50,795 nucleotides of DNA from Herpetosiphonaceae bacterium (GCA_013538855.1 JABXJS010000185.1:1-50795), one strand, 5' to 3'. Counted from the stretch's first letter, positions 7,827 through 15,635 are shown. Notes: generated by a model not told the origin, from the letters alone. Made by a program: numbers and translations.

Positions 7827-9176
7827 ATGCGTGTTGGGCTTGATTTCGGAACAACCAATACCACCGCAGCTGTGTACGATGGTGACAAAGTTACGCTGAT
7901 TCCGCTCGATCCGGTGGCGGCAAACCATGAGGTCCTGCGCACTGCTTTGTTCATCACACCCGAAGGTGAGCGACAGATTGGGCGCGCAGCGATTAATGCA
8001 TTCACCGAAGGCAACGTCGGGCGCGAGATTATTTACGAGCGTCGCTCGCTTGGTACGCTCAAGCAGACATACGCTGAGGTTGGCACGATTGAAGAGGAGA
8101 TTGTCGGCCTCGTGGATGTCAACTCGCCTGGTCGGCTTTTTCAGTCGCTTAAGACAATGCTGCGCGACCCAAGCTATGTGCGCACGAATGTGTTCGGGGT
8201 TGAGTATACCCTTGAGCAGCTGATCGCCTTTATTTTACGTGAGATCCGGCGGCGTATCGAGGCTTTTCTGGGTACAAAAGTTACCGCGCTCACGGTTGGG
8301 CGACCTGTGCACTATGCTGCGACGGCCGAGGGCGATGCACTGGCGATTCAGCGCATGACCAACGCCTGTGCCTTGGCGGGCCTTGATGCTGTATCGTTTT
8401 TGCCTGAGCCAATCGCTGCCGCGTATGCCTATGCTGCCTACCAGCGTGAGCAGCGCAATGTGCTGGTCTTTGACTTCGGCGGTGGTACTCTTGATGTCAC
8501 TGTGATGGCGATCAATGGCACTGAGCGCACGGTGTTGGCCACCGATGGCGTGCCGATTGGCGGCGATATTCTCGATAGCAAAATTGTGACTGGTGCGCTC
8601 ACACCCTACTTTGGTGCTGGTGCGCGGCTTGGACCACGCAAGCTGCCCTTACCAGCTGTGCTGCTGGAGCGGCTGAATGATTGGCAGAGCATTCTAGAGC
8701 TGCATACACCCAAAATCTTACAGGTGATCGACGAGGCTGTGCGCACAGGTGACAAGCCGCAGGAGCTCCAGGCACTGCGGGCGTTGGTGCGCGAGAACTA
8801 CGGCCTGTTGCTGTACGAGGCTGCCGAGCGCGGCAAGCGTGAGCTATCGAGTGCACCAGAGGCGACGATTGCCATGCATCAGGGCGTGATTAACTTCGAT
8901 CATCGTTTACCCCGCTTTGAGTTTGAGCGCCTAATCGGCCCAGAGGCACGCGCGATCGCCGCATGTACTGATCGCGTTGTGCAGGCGGCGGGCCTTGAGC
9001 CTGAGCAGATTGATGTTGTTCTGCGCACCGGCGGCTCGTCGCGTATTCCCAAGTTTGTGCGCTTGCTTAGTGAGCGGTTTACCGCCGAGCGGCTGCGCGA
9101 GCAAGACCCTTTTACCAGCGTTGGGGCTGGGCTGGCAATTGCCGCCTACGACAGCGCGCTCGTCGAGCAGCGTTGA
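7827..9176 (+). CDS. Hsp70-family ATPase lacking the substrate-binding domain (YegD-like)
   Basis: A 449-aa actin-fold ATPase of the Hsp70 family. Phosphate-1 motif GLDFGTTNT (res 4-12), the connect motif FLPEPIAAAYAY, phosphate-2 VFDFGGGTLDVTVM and the adenosine motif VLRTGGSSRIPKFV are all present in the usual order. The protein stops at the end of the nucleotide-binding domain, so there is no peptide-binding domain or lid. This matches YegD-type proteins of unknown function rather than DnaK. The start at 7827 is preceded by AAGGAGG at ideal spacing. A small gene with its own promoter follows. Confidence 0.87.
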   Translation: MRVGLDFGTTNTTAAVYDGDKVTLIPLDPVAANHEVLRTALFITPEGERQIGRAAINAFTEGNVGREIIYERRSLGTLKQTYAEVGTIEEEIVGLVDVNSPGRLFQSLKTMLRDPSYVRTNVFGVEYTLEQLIAFILREIRRRIEAFLGTKVTALTVGRPVHYAATAEGDALAIQRMTNACALAGLDAVSFLPEPIAAAYAYAAYQREQRNVLVFDFGGGTLDVTVMAINGTERTVLATDGVPIGGDILDSKIVTGALTPYFGAGARLGPRKLPLPAVLLERLNDWQSILELHTPKILQVIDEAVRTGDKPQELQALRALVRENYGLLLYEAAERGKRELSSAPEATIAMHQGVINFDHRLPRFEFERLIGPEARAIAACTDRVVQAAGLEPEQIDVVLRTGGSSRIPKFVRLLSERFTAERLREQDPFTSVGAGLAIAAYDSALVEQR

Positions 9177-9201
9177 CAGTGCTGCCAGAGGCTTCTACAA
9201 T
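9173..9201 (+). promoter_or_regulatory. Consensus promoter overlapping the end of the Hsp70-like gene
   Basis: TTGACA (9173-9178), a 17-bp spacer and TACAAT (9196-9201). The -35 overlaps the TGA stop of the Hsp70-like gene, and the predicted transcription start near 9208 is about 23 bases before the small gene at 9231. Confidence 0.75.
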
Positions 9202-9230
9202 GAGTCAGGCCCTAGCAGATAAGGATTTCT

Positions 9231-9425
9231 ATGCATACGATTAAATCACTTGGCGCTACAGCCGGCAAGCTGTCGTTGGCAAAGGTGGCCGCAGAGCGCT
9301 GGATGCAGGCCGCGCAGGATCTACGCCCATGGTGGCCGCTGCTCATCCCATATCTCGTGTGGCAGGCGCGCAAGACATATAAGCGCTCATACAGCGAGAC
9401 CCTGCTTGAGCAGGCGCAAGATTAA
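9231..9425 (+). CDS. Small protein of unknown function, 64 aa
   Basis: I do not recognise this family. The 64-aa product is basic at its N-terminus (GKLSLAKVAAERW) and has a short hydrophobic, Trp/Pro-rich centre (RPWWPLLIPYLVW) followed by charged residues. It could be a peripheral or single-pass membrane peptide. The gene is credible because it has its own consensus promoter (9173-9201), an AAGGA ribosome-binding site and a perfect terminator directly after the stop. Confidence 0.65.
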   Translation: MHTIKSLGATAGKLSLAKVAAERWMQAAQDLRPWWPLLIPYLVWQARKTYKRSYSETLLEQAQD

Positions 9426-9427
9426 AC

Positions 9428-9462
9428 AACCCAGCCCACACAGTCGTGTGGGCTGGGTTTTC
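9428..9462. terminator. Strong bidirectional terminator between the small gene and lexA
   Basis: A perfect 14-bp stem (aacccagcccacac / gtgtgggctgggtt) with a 4-base loop AGTC and TTTT on the + strand side. The - strand side continues TTGTTTAAT, so it can also end lexA transcription. Confidence 0.9.
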
Positions 9463-9486
9463 GCTTGTGTGTTGCTGTACGTGCAG

Positions 9487-10122
9487 CTAGTTGAGTGAGC
9501 GAATGACGCCGACCACGCGCCCTTGCACCTCGACATTGGCAGCAGGATAGTACATCGGGTCCATGGTGACGTTCGCTGGCTGGAGGCGCACCTGGTTGCC
9601 TTCCCAGTAGATACGCTTAAGCGTGACTTCGTTCTCATCGCGAATGCGTGCGGCGACCATCTGCCCATTCTCGGCGGTTTCTTGGTAGCGAATTAGGACG
9701 ATATCACCATCGCCGATGAGTGCATCGACCATGGAGTAGCCTTTGACCCGCAGCGCATAGACATCCTTGAGCTTATCGCCGCTGGCGATCTGCTCTGGGA
9801 CAAGCACATTGTCTTCGACCTCGGTCTCGCCTGGGATGGGGATTGGTTGGCCCGCCGCAATGACACCAAGCAGTGGCACGGATGTGCCAGTTCCTGCCTC
9901 GCCATCCTCCTGTTGGAGTAGCTCGATTGCTCGTGAAATATTGTTGGAGCGGCGAATAAAGCCTTTGCTCTCAAGAGCTCGTAGATTGTAGGCTACCACC
10001 GAGGTGGAAGAAATGTTAAGCTCGCGCTGAATATCGCGGATCGCTGGCGCATAGCCATTGGCGCGGACGAAATCCTTGATGTGATCAAGGATGCGCTGTT
10101 GACGTTGGGACAATGCGCTCAT
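9487..10122 (-). CDS. lexA: LexA SOS repressor
   Basis: A 211-aa LexA: winged helix-turn-helix at the N-terminus (res 1-66) and an S24 self-cleavage domain. The Ala90-Gly91 cleavage site lies in VIAAGQPIP, the nucleophile is Ser130 (VKGYSM) and the general base is Lys169 (EVTLKR). Upon RecA activation it cleaves itself and derepresses DNA-repair genes. The start follows AAAGGAA. Its promoter carries two GAAC-N4-GTT operators, so it represses itself. The preceding genes on this strand (cyclophilin, HU) end before this promoter, so lexA is its own unit. Confidence 0.95.
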   Translation of the reverse strand: MSALSQRQQRILDHIKDFVRANGYAPAIRDIQRELNISSTSVVAYNLRALESKGFIRRSNNISRAIELLQQEDGEAGTGTSVPLLGVIAAGQPIPIPGETEVEDNVLVPEQIASGDKLKDVYALRVKGYSMVDALIGDGDIVLIRYQETAENGQMVAARIRDENEVTLKRIYWEGNQVRLQPANVTMDPMYYPAANVEVQGRVVGVIRSLN

Positions 10123-10168
10123 ACACGATTCCTTTCTTTCATCGAGACTCCGAACTGGAGGATAAAGT

Positions 10169-10183
10169 AGAACACAAGTTTGC
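10169..10183. promoter_or_regulatory. LexA operator 1 (SOS box)
   Basis: GAAC-ACAA-GTTTG at 10170-10182 fits the Gram-positive-type box CGAAC-N4-GTTYG except for the first base. It sits just downstream of the lexA -10, over the transcription start. Confidence 0.75.
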
Positions 10184-10187
10184 TTTG

Positions 10188-10217
10188 ATTATATAAGCAA
10201 AACGTATGTTCTGTCAA
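10188..10217 (-). promoter_or_regulatory. lexA promoter
   Basis: On the - strand: TTGACA (10217-10212), an 18-bp spacer and TATAAT (10193-10188). Operator 2 fills the spacer and operator 1 covers the start, a classic arrangement for autorepression. Confidence 0.85.
10199..10214. promoter_or_regulatory. LexA operator 2 (SOS box)
   Basis: On the - strand AGAAC-ATAC-GTTTT lies between the -35 and -10 of the lexA promoter. It keeps the GAAC-N4-GTT core. Confidence 0.7.
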
Positions 10218-10238
10218 CTCTTTTGTTCTTTTAGCGTG

Positions 10239-10276
10239 CAGAAGCCCCGCTGCAAACAACGGCGGCGGGGCTTCTG
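10239..10276 (-). terminator. Hairpin after the cyclophilin gene
   Basis: A 12-bp perfect inverted repeat (cagaagccccgc / gcggggcttctg, at 10239-10250 and 10265-10276) lies just downstream of the cyclophilin stop. There is no real T-run on the - strand side, so termination may be imperfect. Confidence 0.55.
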
Positions 10277-10295
10277 TCTATGTTTATGGTAGCGT

Positions 10296-10781
10296 TTAGG
10301 ATTCGCTGATGGTGACTTTCTGCATGGTGTCGCCTTGGCGGATGGCGTTAACCACATCTTGGCCGTCGCGCACCTTGCCGAAGACGGTGTGCTTGCCATC
10401 GAGGTGTGGCTGTGGCGAGTGCGTGATGAAGAACTGCGAGCCGTTGGTATTGGCACCAGCATTGGCCATGGAGAGAACACCAGTCTCGTGGCGCAGCGGA
10501 TTGTTGCGCAGCTCGTCCTCGAAGCGGTAGCCCGGACCACCCCGGCCGGTGCCGGTCGGGTCGCCGCCCTGGATCATGAAGTTGGAGATCACCCGGTGAA
10601 AGGTGATGCCATCATAAAACCCCTGCCGCGCCAAGAAGACAAAGTTATTCACGGTTTTGGGCGCGTGCTGGGGGTACAGATCAATCACAATCGGGCCGCG
10701 GTTGGTCTCGATCGTGGCGGTGTACTGCTTCTTTGGGTCGATCTCCATCGCCGGAGGTGAGTTCCATTCTTTTTGCGCCAC
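10296..10781 (-). CDS. Cyclophilin-type peptidyl-prolyl cis-trans isomerase
   Basis: A 161-aa single-domain cyclophilin that catalyses cis-trans isomerisation of proline peptide bonds. The catalytic [14 protein letters not shown] (Arg in FHR), NGSQFFIT and the [12 protein letters not shown] motif are all present. There is no signal peptide, so it is cytoplasmic. The start is a GTG at 10781 with GAAAGGA about 9 bases upstream. It follows the HU gene at about 50 bp on the same strand and may be in the same transcript. Confidence 0.93.
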   Translation of the reverse strand: MAQKEWNSPPAMEIDPKKQYTATIETNRGPIVIDLYPQHAPKTVNNFVFLARQGFYDGITFHRVISNFMIQGGDPTGTGRGGPGYRFEDELRNNPLRHETGVLSMANAGANTNGSQFFITHSPQPHLDGKHTVFGKVRDGQDVVNAIRQGDTMQKVTISES

Positions 10782-10830
10782 GCAAAAGCTTCCTTTCTGT
10801 ACAAATTCAGGCGCTGGGCCTGATTCTCAC

Positions 10831-11124
10831 TTACTCGGTTGTATCGGGGGCACTGCGAATGAGCATTTTGAGACTGTTGCTGGCCGAAAACCCTGGTGTC
10901 TTCGTTGCTTGAATCAACATACGCTCGCGGGTTTTGGGATTAACGCCCTGCCGTGCCTGCCGTTCGCGAACCTCAAACGTGCCAAAGCCGGTCAGAACAA
11001 CTTTTTCGCCTGCCTGGAGGCGCTCACTGATCACCTGCAACATCGTGTCAAGAATACGGCGGGCCTCCTTTTTAGAAAGACCTGTACGTTCAGCCACTTC
11101 GGCGATATATTCGATCTTCTGCAT
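10831..11124 (-). CDS. HU/IHF-family DNA-binding protein
   Basis: A 97-aa histone-like protein. The N-terminal helices (IAEVAERTGLSKKEARRILDTML) form the dimer core, followed by the family signature GFGTFEVRERQARQGVNPKT with the DNA-bending beta arm. The start is placed at 11124 because AAGGAG lies 9 bases upstream; an ATG 30 bases further upstream would put that site inside the gene. It packages or bends DNA in the nucleoid. A likely extended -10 promoter lies at 11170-11178. Confidence 0.9.
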   Translation of the reverse strand: MQKIEYIAEVAERTGLSKKEARRILDTMLQVISERLQAGEKVVLTGFGTFEVRERQARQGVNPKTRERMLIQATKTPGFSASNSLKMLIRSAPDTTE

Positions 11125-11169
11125 TGGCTGTGCTCCTTCCGCTAAGAGCGACATTCGAGGTTGTTGAGC

Positions 11170-11178
11170 ATTATATCA
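11170..11178 (-). promoter_or_regulatory. Extended -10 promoter of the HU gene
   Basis: On the - strand TGA-TATAAT (11178-11170) forms an extended -10. No good -35 is seen 17 bp upstream. The predicted start is about 40 bases before the HU ATG. Confidence 0.5.
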
Positions 11179-11243
11179 TAGTCCTGGTAGCCATATAGTC
11201 CTTTTATGCCTTAACAGTGACATGGAATGCCTGCTGTAGCAGC

Positions 11244-11272
11244 TTGCCGTGCATACGCTCCCATGCTATACT
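11244..11272 (+). promoter_or_regulatory. Promoter of the ANTAR response regulator operon
   Basis: TTGCCG (11244-11249), a 17-bp spacer and TATACT (11267-11272), giving a start near 11279 and a leader of about 110 bases. Confidence 0.65.
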
Positions 11273-11280
11273 GCCCCTAT

Positions 11281-11344
11281 GTGCCCCCGTCTGGCACACT
11301 TTTTACCAGGTCCCCTTTTAGCCTGTATGAGCCACCCTCATACA
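11281..11344 (+). promoter_or_regulatory. Structured leader upstream of the ANTAR regulator
   Basis: Two hairpins can form right after the predicted transcription start. The first is GTGCC-N7-GGCAC followed by ACTTTTT (11281-11304), which looks like a small terminator. The second is a perfect 8-bp stem tgtatgag / ctcataca with a 5-base loop (11324-11344). Attenuation is possible; neither loop matches the hexaloop pair known for ANTAR targets. Confidence 0.35.
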
Positions 11345-11391
11345 CCGTTGAGCTGTATGGAGCTGGTACACTAACACCCGGAGGAACCTGT

Positions 11392-11976
11392 ATGCCCCAG
11401 ACACGGATCGTAATCGCCGATGACGAGTCGCTGATTCGCATGAATCTGCGCGAGACGTTGGTTGGGTTGGGGTACCTTGTAGTTGGCGAAGCTGGCGATG
11501 GTGTGAGCGCTATCAATCTAGCTCGTGAGCTGCGCCCCGACCTAGTCGTCATGGATATCAAAATGCCAAAGCTGGATGGTATTCAGGCAGCAAAGGTGCT
11601 GACCGAAGAAAAAATCGCACCCGTGCTCTTGTTGACCGCACATAGCGACAAAGAGTTGGTGGAGCGCGCCCGCGACGCTGGGGTCGTTGGTTATATTGTT
11701 AAGCCATTCCGCGATGCCGAGCTGATGCCGGCAATCGAAGTTGCCATCTCACGCTTCGATGAGTTTCTGTCGCTTGAAAAGCAAGTCGGCGATCTCAAAG
11801 AGGCCCTCGAGACGCGCAAGCTCATCGAGCGTGCCAAGGGCATGCTCATGGATACGCAAAACCTCAAAGAGGCCGAGGCCTTCCGTAAGATTCAGCAGCT
11901 CAGTATGAACAGCCGCAAATCAATGCGCGAGGTTGCCTCTGCCCTGTTGCTGGCGTACCAGATCGAGCAACAATAG
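11392..11976 (+). CDS. ANTAR-domain response regulator (AmiR/NasT type)
   Basis: A 194-aa two-domain regulator. Res 1-120 form a receiver domain (acidic pocket ADDE at 9-12, phospho-acceptor Asp55 in VVMDIKMP, Thr in LLTAH, Lys in VKPF). Then comes a coiled-coil linker and an RNA-binding ANTAR domain (about res 130-190: LIERAKGMLMDTQNLKEAEAFRKIQQLSM). ANTAR proteins relieve transcription termination by binding paired hairpins in leader RNAs. The start at 11392 follows GGAGG. The next gene starts 5 bases after the stop, so they are coupled. No partner histidine kinase is adjacent. Confidence 0.92.
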   Translation: MPQTRIVIADDESLIRMNLRETLVGLGYLVVGEAGDGVSAINLARELRPDLVVMDIKMPKLDGIQAAKVLTEEKIAPVLLLTAHSDKELVERARDAGVVGYIVKPFRDAELMPAIEVAISRFDEFLSLEKQVGDLKEALETRKLIERAKGMLMDTQNLKEAEAFRKIQQLSMNSRKSMREVASALLLAYQIEQQ

Positions 11977-11981
11977 CTGCT

Positions 11982-12569
11982 ATGCAGCGCCTGAGTCGCC
12001 AGTTTTGGCTGAGTGCTCTGCGGATGCTGCTGCTGATGGGACTGGCAGCGTTGATCGGGGCGAGCGCGGCCTTAGTGGTCGCTCGAACTACCCGCTCAAC
12101 GCTGCCAACGTTTGTGATTGTTCTTCCGCCAGCTGATGCGCTGGCTAGCCGTGGCACTCCCACCGCCACACTGCCTCCGCCAGAGGCAACGCCTATTCCG
12201 GCTACCCCAACCATGGTGGTGTTTCCCGCTGACACCGTCTCGCTGGAGCTGCTGGCGCTGCAAAACGATCTTGCCACCGTCAACGGGTATGTGCTGCTGC
12301 TTAAGGCCTCTTCGCGCCTCCAGAATGCGCGCCTCGCGCTGCGCGACAACGATGTGCCCCGCGTTATGAGCCAGCTTGCCGTCGCTCAGGAAGATCTCTC
12401 TGCTGCTACTAGCTTGGCCCCTGATGCGATCAAAGGCAATATCCAAACATTGATCAGCGATATTAACTACCTGCGCGATGATTTGCTGGTGCGGCCTGAG
12501 ACGATTAACTCACGCCTCACCGACCTCTGGGAGCGCACAATTTCGCTGGTAGGTGTGACGAATCCCTAG
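11982..12569 (+). CDS. Single-pass membrane protein of unknown function, 195 aa
   Basis: Not recognised. An N-terminal basic stretch and a transmembrane helix (res about 12-35, ALRMLLLMGLAALIGASAAL) are followed by a Pro/Thr-rich extracytoplasmic linker and a predicted helical domain of about 110 residues (LALQNDLATVNGYVLLLKASSRLQNARLAL...) that looks like a coiled coil. It begins 5 bases after the ANTAR regulator, so the two are probably translated together. Its stop codon overlaps that of the convergent gene in the tetranucleotide CTAG. Confidence 0.65.
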   Translation: MQRLSRQFWLSALRMLLLMGLAALIGASAALVVARTTRSTLPTFVIVLPPADALASRGTPTATLPPPEATPIPATPTMVVFPADTVSLELLALQNDLATVNGYVLLLKASSRLQNARLALRDNDVPRVMSQLAVAQEDLSAATSLAPDAIKGNIQTLISDINYLRDDLLVRPETINSRLTDLWERTISLVGVTNP

Positions 12570-12994
12570 CCGCTGCAGCGCATATTCACCCACTCAATCC
12601 ACTCGTGCAGCTGTGCGCCGCTTGGCAGGCTGGCAAGATCCGCGATGATCCCCTGTGTGTAGACCATTCCATAGCGATCTGTAATGATCCAGCCGCCTGG
12701 ATGCGCGCCTACGAGCTGCTGATGCAGCGTGCCTTGCTCATCATACGCCAAGATAAGATTCTGCGGATGCCACATCAACTGGCTTGGACTAACGACAATC
12801 AAGCACTCTTCGCGCGTCCACTGCGCAGCGGCTTGGTCCAGCGCATCGAGCGCAGTCAGATCAGTTGGCTGCTTGGGCAGGATGATCAAGGCGAGGGCGG
12901 CCTTCCCACGCAGGCTCGCCCGCGGCAGGCGTCCACCGTGCATTGTTGTAAGTGTAAACATCGGCAACAGCTGGCCTGGTTCAACTGGAAGCAT
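12566..12994 (-). CDS. Redoxin-like protein without a catalytic cysteine, 142 aa
   Basis: The N-terminus (EPGQLLPMFTLTTMHGGRLPRASLRGKAALALIILP) has the layout of AhpC/TSA peroxiredoxins (GxxxPxFTL...LRGK). However, the position where the peroxidatic or CxxC cysteines would sit has ILPKQPTD instead. The C-terminal part (GWIITDRYGMVYTQG) also fits a thioredoxin fold. The only cysteines are in REECLIV and the last residues (MRCSG), so normal peroxidase activity is unlikely. The start at 12994 follows GAGGAG. A thioredoxin-fold protein with a non-enzymatic or unknown role is the best description. Confidence 0.6.
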   Translation of the reverse strand: MLPVEPGQLLPMFTLTTMHGGRLPRASLRGKAALALIILPKQPTDLTALDALDQAAAQWTREECLIVVSPSQLMWHPQNLILAYDEQGTLHQQLVGAHPGGWIITDRYGMVYTQGIIADLASLPSGAQLHEWIEWVNMRCSG

Positions 12995-13098
12995 ACATAT
13001 CTCCTCAAGGTTTGTTGTGTGTGGATGAATGCTACTCTCACGGTTGCGCATCCCTTTGCTGTACCACCATAGCACATTTTGGCCCCTAAGGTGCTGTG

Positions 13099-13113
13099 CA
13101 TACAGGATGTATG
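13099..13113. promoter_or_regulatory. Palindrome in the divergent gap, possible operator
   Basis: CATAC-N5-GTATG sits in the 196-bp gap between the divergent redoxin-like and HtrA genes. No regulator can be assigned, and no clear promoter was found in this gap. Confidence 0.25.
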
Positions 13114-13190
13114 TGCATGCCCCTGTTTCTTGGTCACGAAAACGATTAAGATACACATAGATGATTTCATGACAGTCGCAAGGAGGCACT

Positions 13191-14339
13191 ATGCTCCGAG
13201 ATCGTTTAGGCTGGTTGCTTAGTGGCATTTTGATCGGTATGTTGCTGATGGTTAGCTGCGACACGCTCGCCACAAGCGGCCCCACTGTCCAGCCGAGTGT
13301 CGTTGATGCAGCCCAGCCGCTGCAGACAACCCAAGCCGAGCTGCCGCCGGATGCGCCTTCAAATGCCCCGCCGTTGCTGCCGTCCAACCAAACCAGCGGC
13401 GACATTTACAGCGATGTGGTTGCCCGCGTGTTTGCCAAAGGCAACCCCTCGGTGGTGCGCATCAATGTCTCGACTGGCAGCGGTGAGGCGCTGGGCACAG
13501 GCTTTGTCTACGATACAAACGGCTACATTATTACCAACTATCATGTTGTCGCTGGCAGCAGTGGCTCAGTCATTGTGGAGTTTATCGATGGCGAGGCGGC
13601 TATTGGCAATGTTGTTGGCGTTGATCAAGATGCTGATCTGGCCCTTGTGCAGGTGCGCGACTTCGACACATCGCTGCTGCTACCAGCTGAGCTTGGCGAC
13701 TCGAGCCAGCTGCGCGTGGGTGATTTAGCGATTGCGATCGGCAACCCGTTTGGTGAGAATCGCTCGGCCACCGCTGGTATTATCAGCGCTGTGCGCGCTT
13801 CGAAAAGCGAGGGCGGCCAAAGCTCCTTCTCAATCCCTGGCGTGCTGCAGACCGATGCGGCCATTAATCCAGGCAACAGCGGTGGGCCGCTGTTCAACAG
13901 CAGTGGGCAAGTTGTGGGCGTGAACACGTTTATCCTCGATCCATCTGGACGTGGTGCCAACATTGGCATTGGCTATGCGGTGCCAATCAACTTGGTGAAG
14001 AAGATTGTGCCGCAGCTGATCCAAAAGGGTAGCTACACCCATCCCTACTTGGGCATCGGCTTGAATGAGATAAACAGCCTGTTTGCCCGCCAGAACAACC
14101 TGCCATCAAAGGGCGTGCTTATCTCCCAGCTTTTTCAAGGTCCAGGGGCGCAAGCTGGTCTGCAGCAGGGCGATCTCATCGTGGCTGTTGATGGGCAGCA
14201 GGTGCTCACGCCAGGCGATATCATCGCCTATCTCGAGTTTAACAAGCAGCCAGGCGATCAAATGATTTTTACGCTGCGCACGCCAAACGGTGGCACACAG
14301 GATGTGACTGTGCAGGTTGCTGAGCGCCCATCACGCTAG
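13191..14339 (+). CDS. HtrA/DegP-type serine protease with PDZ domain, probable lipoprotein
   Basis: A 382-aa S1C protease. The signal sequence ends in MVSC (Cys23), which looks like a lipobox, so it is probably anchored outside the membrane. A Pro-rich linker (res 40-70) leads to the trypsin-like domain with catalytic His118 (TNYHVV), Asp149 (DADLALV) and Ser230 (NPGNSGGPL). One PDZ domain (about 280-375) follows. HtrA proteases degrade misfolded envelope proteins. The start follows AAGGAGG, and a strong terminator follows. A second HtrA lies at 25376. Confidence 0.92.
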   Translation: MLRDRLGWLLSGILIGMLLMVSCDTLATSGPTVQPSVVDAAQPLQTTQAELPPDAPSNAPPLLPSNQTSGDIYSDVVARVFAKGNPSVVRINVSTGSGEALGTGFVYDTNGYIITNYHVVAGSSGSVIVEFIDGEAAIGNVVGVDQDADLALVQVRDFDTSLLLPAELGDSSQLRVGDLAIAIGNPFGENRSATAGIISAVRASKSEGGQSSFSIPGVLQTDAAINPGNSGGPLFNSSGQVVGVNTFILDPSGRGANIGIGYAVPINLVKKIVPQLIQKGSYTHPYLGIGLNEINSLFARQNNLPSKGVLISQLFQGPGAQAGLQQGDLIVAVDGQQVLTPGDIIAYLEFNKQPGDQMIFTLRTPNGGTQDVTVQVAERPSR

Positions 14340-14364
14340 GATTAACGAGCTTCTAGTCTTACCA

Positions 14365-14398
14365 AGCGCCTGAACACACGTTCAGGCGCTGCGTTTTT
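14365..14398 (+). terminator. Rho-independent terminator after htrA
   Basis: A perfect 11-bp stem agcgcctgaac / gttcaggcgct with loop ACAC, followed by GCGTTTTT. Confidence 0.88.
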
Positions 14399-14469
14399 GC
14401 GGCTGCCTCCGGCCTGATGTGCACCTTGCCGTACAATACAGGCAGAACATTCAGCATAAGGAGGTTGCC

Positions 14470-15576
14470 GTGAGTCTACGTGATGAGTTGGTGGATTTAA
14501 CCACACGTCTAGTTGCTATTCCAAGCGTCTCGGCTGAGCAGCGTGATCTTGAGCGCGTGCTGCAGTTTGTGCAGGACTATGTTGCTGAGCTGGCTGATGT
14601 GCGTCTGTTTCACGAGCAAGGTGCAGGATTCCCCTCGCTGGTGGTGGCCTTCGCTGACGAGCGCGCGGTGGATATTGTGCTCAATGCGCACCTTGATGTG
14701 GTGCCTGCCCGTGCGGAGCAGTGGGAGGCCCTGAGTAAAGATGGGCGGCTCTACGGGCGCGGTACGCAAGATATGAAAGGCGCGGCGGCGGTGTACCTGC
14801 GGCTGATCCGCGATATTGCCGCCCTGCCAGCGACACAGCGACCGAGCGTTGCGTTTCAATTCGTCACCGATGAGGAGATCGGTGGTGCGCAGGGCACGGC
14901 CCGCTTGCGTGACGCAGGTTGGACTGGGCGACTATTTATTGCTGGCGAGCCAACCGACCTCAATATTTGCCATGGGGCCAAAGGCATTCTGTGGGTTGAG
15001 GTGCATCAGCCAGGCGTGCCGGCCCACGGCTCACGGCCATGGGAGGGCTTTAATCCAATTGAAGCCCTTGCTCGTGGCCTCCAGCGCCTCTACGAAGCCT
15101 ATCCAACGCCGAACACGCCGATCTGGCGCACAACCATCACGCCAGCAATCATCAGCGGCGGCGACGCAGGCAACCGCGTGCCGGCGCATGCGGCGCTGCG
15201 GCTAGATGTGCGCTGGACGCCTGAGGAGGGTGTCGATGCGGTTATTCAAACGATTAAACAAGCGTTTGCAGGGAGCGCTGGCCCGGCCCCCGAAGTGCGG
15301 ATTGTCCAGCAGGGCAGTGCGCTGAACACGGCCGCTGATGACGAGCAGATTCAGCGGATCAATCAGGCGCAGGCGCAAGCGCTTGGTCAGACGCCGGAGT
15401 TATTCCGCGAGCACTTTGGCTCTGACGCGCGCTACTATAGCGAGGTCAAGGTGCCAGCTGTGTGTTGGGGACCAGTTGGCGCGGGGTTGCACACCGATGA
15501 TGAGTGGGTCAGCATTGATGGACTGGTGGACTACTATCAAGCACTGCGGATTCTTTTAGGAATGGCGCAGGGGTAG
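14470..15576 (+). CDS. M20-family metallopeptidase (DapE/ArgE/ACY1-like)
   Basis: A 368-aa zinc-dependent amidohydrolase or exopeptidase. Ligand and catalytic motifs: NAHLDVVP (His74, Asp76), GRGTQDMKG (bridging Asp101), TDEEIGG (general base Glu135/136), a dimerisation-domain histidine (PAHGSRPW) and the C-terminal GLHTDDEW His. It probably hydrolyses an N-acyl amino acid or a small peptide; acetylornithine or succinyl-diaminopimelate specificity cannot be read. The GTG start at 14470 is chosen because AAGGAGG lies 7 bases upstream. The stop codon falls inside a 10-bp hairpin (15568-15590). Confidence 0.88.
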   Translation: MSLRDELVDLTTRLVAIPSVSAEQRDLERVLQFVQDYVAELADVRLFHEQGAGFPSLVVAFADERAVDIVLNAHLDVVPARAEQWEALSKDGRLYGRGTQDMKGAAAVYLRLIRDIAALPATQRPSVAFQFVTDEEIGGAQGTARLRDAGWTGRLFIAGEPTDLNICHGAKGILWVEVHQPGVPAHGSRPWEGFNPIEALARGLQRLYEAYPTPNTPIWRTTITPAIISGGDAGNRVPAHAALRLDVRWTPEEGVDAVIQTIKQAFAGSAGPAPEVRIVQQGSALNTAADDEQIQRINQAQAQALGQTPELFREHFGSDARYYSEVKVPAVCWGPVGAGLHTDDEWVSIDGLVDYYQALRILLGMAQG

Positions 15577-15590
15577 GCGGCCTACCCCTG
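15568..15590 (+). terminator. Hairpin overlapping the M20 peptidase stop codon
   Basis: A 10-bp perfect stem (caggggtagg / cctacccctg) with loop CGG contains the TAG stop. No T-run follows, so it may be a weak terminator or an mRNA 3'-end stabiliser. Confidence 0.45.
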
Positions 15591-15635
15591 AACGGTTATC
15601 AGCAACGGGCCAGTATGCTGTGGGCGCTGGCGCAG

